A stretch of 64,000 nucleotides of DNA from Nipponacmea schrenckii (lineage: Eukaryota > Mollusca > Gastropoda > Lottiidae), in assembly GCA_030562195.1 (NCBI GenBank), contig CM060199.1, positions 32,012,338 to 32,076,337 on the forward strand, in the 5' to 3' direction. Numbering within the stretch: position 1 is the first letter of the stretch; the number at the start of each line of letters is the position of its first letter. Both the position numbers and the translations under genes were made by a program. The notes beneath the pieces were generated by a model. That model was not told the DNA's origin and searched no databases. It saw only the letters and a program-made list of their open reading frames with translations. Shown piece by piece: positions 61,359 through 64,000 of this stretch.

Positions 61359-61366
61359 TATTTATA
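61359..61366 (-). promoter_or_regulatory. TATA box of the second signal-peptide exon
   Basis: The minus strand reads TATAAATA, 63 bases upstream of the ATG at 61296. In the decayed duplicate the corresponding position reads TATAAC. Confidence 0.55.
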
Positions 61367-61658
61367 CCTTTCTATTCGATTAATGTTTATATTGCATATT
61401 ATATGTAACGAAAATACAATATTACTAATAATAGATTATATTCAAGACGATTGAAGTGTCGATTAATCAAAAAAGAATAACGGACCTAGATCCGGTTCGA
61501 CGCTCCCTAATGTACGGAAATAAAATGAGGTATGAAGAGAATTCTTATTAAGGATACCCCACTAATATCCTATTACAGCCTTAATGGGGACTGGAGAAAT
61601 TGGTTTTGAATATTTGTTTATTGTGACCCATAAAGATTTCAGATACAAATCTTATCCC

Positions 61659-61708
61659 TGAACTTCCATATGAAATATGTAGAAAATAGTCACATTAAAA
61701 GATGTCAT
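61659..61708 (-). pseudogene. Decayed third signal-peptide exon
   Basis: Starts ATG ACA TCT TTT AAT GTG ACT like the exon at 61296. It lacks about 14-16 bases of the hydrophobic core, has shifted frame, and runs into a TAA where the intact copy has its GTTTGT donor (here CAGGGATAAG). It has lost coding and splicing capacity. Confidence 0.75.
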
Positions 61709-62014
61709 TTCTAACAATTGTTATTAGATAACCTTGAACTTTTGAATCTAGGAAATTAAAAAAATTGCTAGTTATACCATTCGATTAATGTTTATTATAT
61801 GTATGCAATATTACTAATAATAGTATATATTCAAGATGTTGAAGTATCGATTTATCAAAAAGAATAACGGATCTAGATCCGGTTCGACGCTCCCTAATGT
61901 AAGGAAATTAAATGATGTATTAAAGACTTCCCAGTCTGGATTTCCCAGTCATATCCTATTACATCCATTAGGCGGACTGGAGAAAATGGTTTTGAATACT
62001 GGTTCATTTTAACC

Positions 62015-63335
62015 ATGTCAAATACAACATACGGACTGCCATATTATAATTTTTCCGAAGGACATATTTATTTACTAAATACGAAACATCTTGAAAGTGA
62101 TACTGATGGAATCTTCACAATGTCATAGTATCATAGTGTCATAGAAAGAATGGATCGTAAAAGGGGTCATTTAACCCAACCGAAATTTCGTCTATTGTAC
62201 CTTCTGGTGAATAGTAACGTGCCTCTCTTCTACCACCCAAACCTCCATAATTAAACATATTTAGAGGCAACTCAAAGCCATGGAAAAACATGAATATGCA
62301 AAAATACAAATATATCTCTTACTTTTCTTAACGTCCAAGTACATCTATATAAGTTTCACAAGCATTATAACTAAATAGCCAATGCTAGTTAATTAGTGGA
62401 GGGTTACAAATTACATAACAATTTAAATTTTAAATTAAACTATCCATGTCACATATCGTTGAATAGAAAAAATCAAGTACTGTTTGATTATGAAATCTAT
62501 ATTGATAAAGAACAAACACATAGTGAGTTTTTTTAGATTACGGTTTTTCAACATTAGCATATTATATGGATAGGTGAGGTCAAGAACATTCTACATTAAA
62601 ATTTCCATGGTTATAAGGTCCAAAAATTCAAACGGGGATAAAATGATATCGAAGATCAAAATTCTCATGTAACGACGCATGCGTGACTTTCAATTTTTTA
62701 CTTGTGTGATCCAAAGTAATTATTAAAGATAATCTGTGCTATTTGTCTACATTTGCGAATTAATCCGGAGGCAGCTTTGCCCAAGGTGATTTTAACAAAC
62801 CGGAAGTCCCTTAAAGATCTAAGGTCAGAAATAGATGTACTGTTATCATTTTAAGTTTGAGCTATTAACAAATAAAAAAAGCTTGAGATCGATTAAAATC
62901 GAGCCAAGCAACTAACTATATCAACTAGACTGTATACATGCAGATAGTTGCAATATTCCAAGTATAAAAAGATAATCTGAGGGAAGGTGTCGTGTGCGTT
63001 GATTTTAATTAATTTCTAGGAAAGGTCTGAAATTATTTTTTGTGGGGTTTTCGAGAGGGAAAAAGATTTTTCTTGAAATAAGACAACCAGAAGGGAGATT
63101 CCGCAGGTTTTTTCAAACTAATTTGTAAATTTTGCATACCAAAAATTGAAGGAAATCAGATTCACGATGCAAACAATATTTAAAGGTTTCAATTCACGTG
63201 AATAAACTGCAGACTTGATCTTCAGGAGAATGTTTACGGTGGACAGATTGAAGAAAGTGGATCTGGTTTATCTGTTAATCTACAGAATTTCTGCAAAGCC
63301 ATAATGTTTACAGTCTTTTATCACGAGCTCCGATT
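62015..63335. other. Non-coding stretch
   Basis: AT-rich sequence with no supported gene or repeat array. Confidence 0.5.
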
Positions 63336-63339
63336 TGCT

Positions 63340-63900
63340 GTATTTACTCGCTTTCACTCCATAAAGTAAAATTGCTACATTTCGTAATGAAGAAAGGTGG
63401 CTCGCAGAAGTTAAAGTCGAAGATCCTAAGAGCTTGACGCCGTAAAGATACAAGAATGGTGACTATTGAAATAAAGTTATAAGTCGAAGTTCCTTTTAAA
63501 TAGACTGTTTGACATTGTGAAGATACAAGAACGGTGACTATTGCAGTCAAGTTATAAGTTGAAGTTCCAAATAGTTTGACATACTGAATCTACAAGAACG
63601 ATGACTATTGCAGTCAAGTTAGAAATCGAAGTTCGTAATAGTTTTACATTGTGAAGATACAAGAACGATGACTATTGCAGACAAGATATAAGTCGAAGTT
63701 CGAAATAGTTTAACATTGTCAAAATACAAGAACGGTGACTATTGCAGTCAAGTTATAAGTCGAAGTTCGTAATTGTTTGACATTGTCAAGATACTAGAAC
63801 GGTGACTATTGCAGACAAGATATAAGTCGAAGTTCGTAATAGTTTGACATTGTCAAAATACAAGAACGGTGACTTTTTTGCAGACAAAATATAATTCGAA
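63340..63900. repeat. 67-bp minisatellite, about 8 copies
   Basis: Successive GTGACTATTGCAGTCAAGTT landmarks lie at 63534, 63601, 63668, 63735, 63802 and 63869, exactly 67 bases apart. The first one or two copies are more diverged. Each unit continues ATAAGTCGAAGTTCGTAATA then GTTTGACATTGTCAAGATAC. Confidence 0.95.
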
Positions 63901-64000
63901 GTCCTTAATATCCTGTTGTAAATATGACCTAAGTCCAGATCAGAACAAAAGGAAAATATCAAGCGGATTCAGAAACTTTATTTATTCCACCCTAAGCCTT

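Larger units (their letters stand above)
61220..62010 (-). repeat. Tandem duplication of promoter plus first exon (two copies)
   Basis: 61220-61625 and 61640-62010 align throughout, including CTAGATCCGGTTCGACGCTC, GGAGAAATGGTTTTGAATA-like sequence and CCATATGAAATATGTAGAA. The right copy has small deletions. Each copy spans a TATA region, a signal-peptide exon and its donor site; only the left copy has all three intact. Confidence 0.85.

Overview
This window looks like AT-rich nuclear DNA from a mollusc, most likely a gastropod and possibly a limpet. The evidence is large introns with GT-AG boundaries, tRNA-derived SINEs, a Penelope-like element, a LINE of the CR1/Jockey type, many minisatellites, and a luqin neuropeptide gene encoding the molluscan form APQWRPQGRF-amide. 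The phylum is an inference from the peptide and the repeat content; the species cannot be read from the sequence alone.

Layout. Positions 1-18.5 kb hold no gene I can support. They carry a 32-bp minisatellite (2.49-3.54 kb), SINEs (4.65 and 9.84 kb), a palindromic inverted-repeat element (7.15 kb), and two Penelope-like element copies facing away from each other as an 811-bp near-perfect inverted repeat with a hammerhead ribozyme in each arm (10.3-12.2 kb). A single large exon at 18557-22831 (+) encodes a 1424-residue C2H2 zinc-finger protein with a CtBP-type PLDLS motif. A two-exon riboflavin transporter of the SLC52 family lies at 25600-27432 (-). A broken APE-type LINE with clear target-site duplications follows (28245-31884); a paralogous empty site sits beside it. 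A possible small two-exon secreted-protein gene is at 32537-33841 (+). The three-exon luqin precursor gene is at 34759-38505 (-); none of its exons is long enough to stand out as an ORF.

From 39 to 52 kb I see repeats only: a dispersed repeat related to the one at 7 kb, a 105-bp near-perfect hairpin, a SINE, degenerate tandem repeats, and a 24/27-bp minisatellite open on both strands. The last major gene (52507-60132, -) is the most unusual: a predicted 597-residue secreted protein made of a signal-peptide exon followed by six consecutive WxxW-domain exons, all phase 1-1. Five of these are nearly identical, and some are duplicated together with their introns as 638-bp units. Upstream lie two more copies of its promoter plus signal-peptide exon, one intact and one decayed, so both ends of the locus have been duplicating. 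The window ends in a 67-bp minisatellite (63.34-63.9 kb).

The genes do not form a pathway: transcription control, vitamin transport, neuropeptide signalling and a secreted matrix or mucus-like protein are simply neighbours. Splice models were assembled by eye from phase, consensus sites and family resemblance; no alignment or expression data were available.
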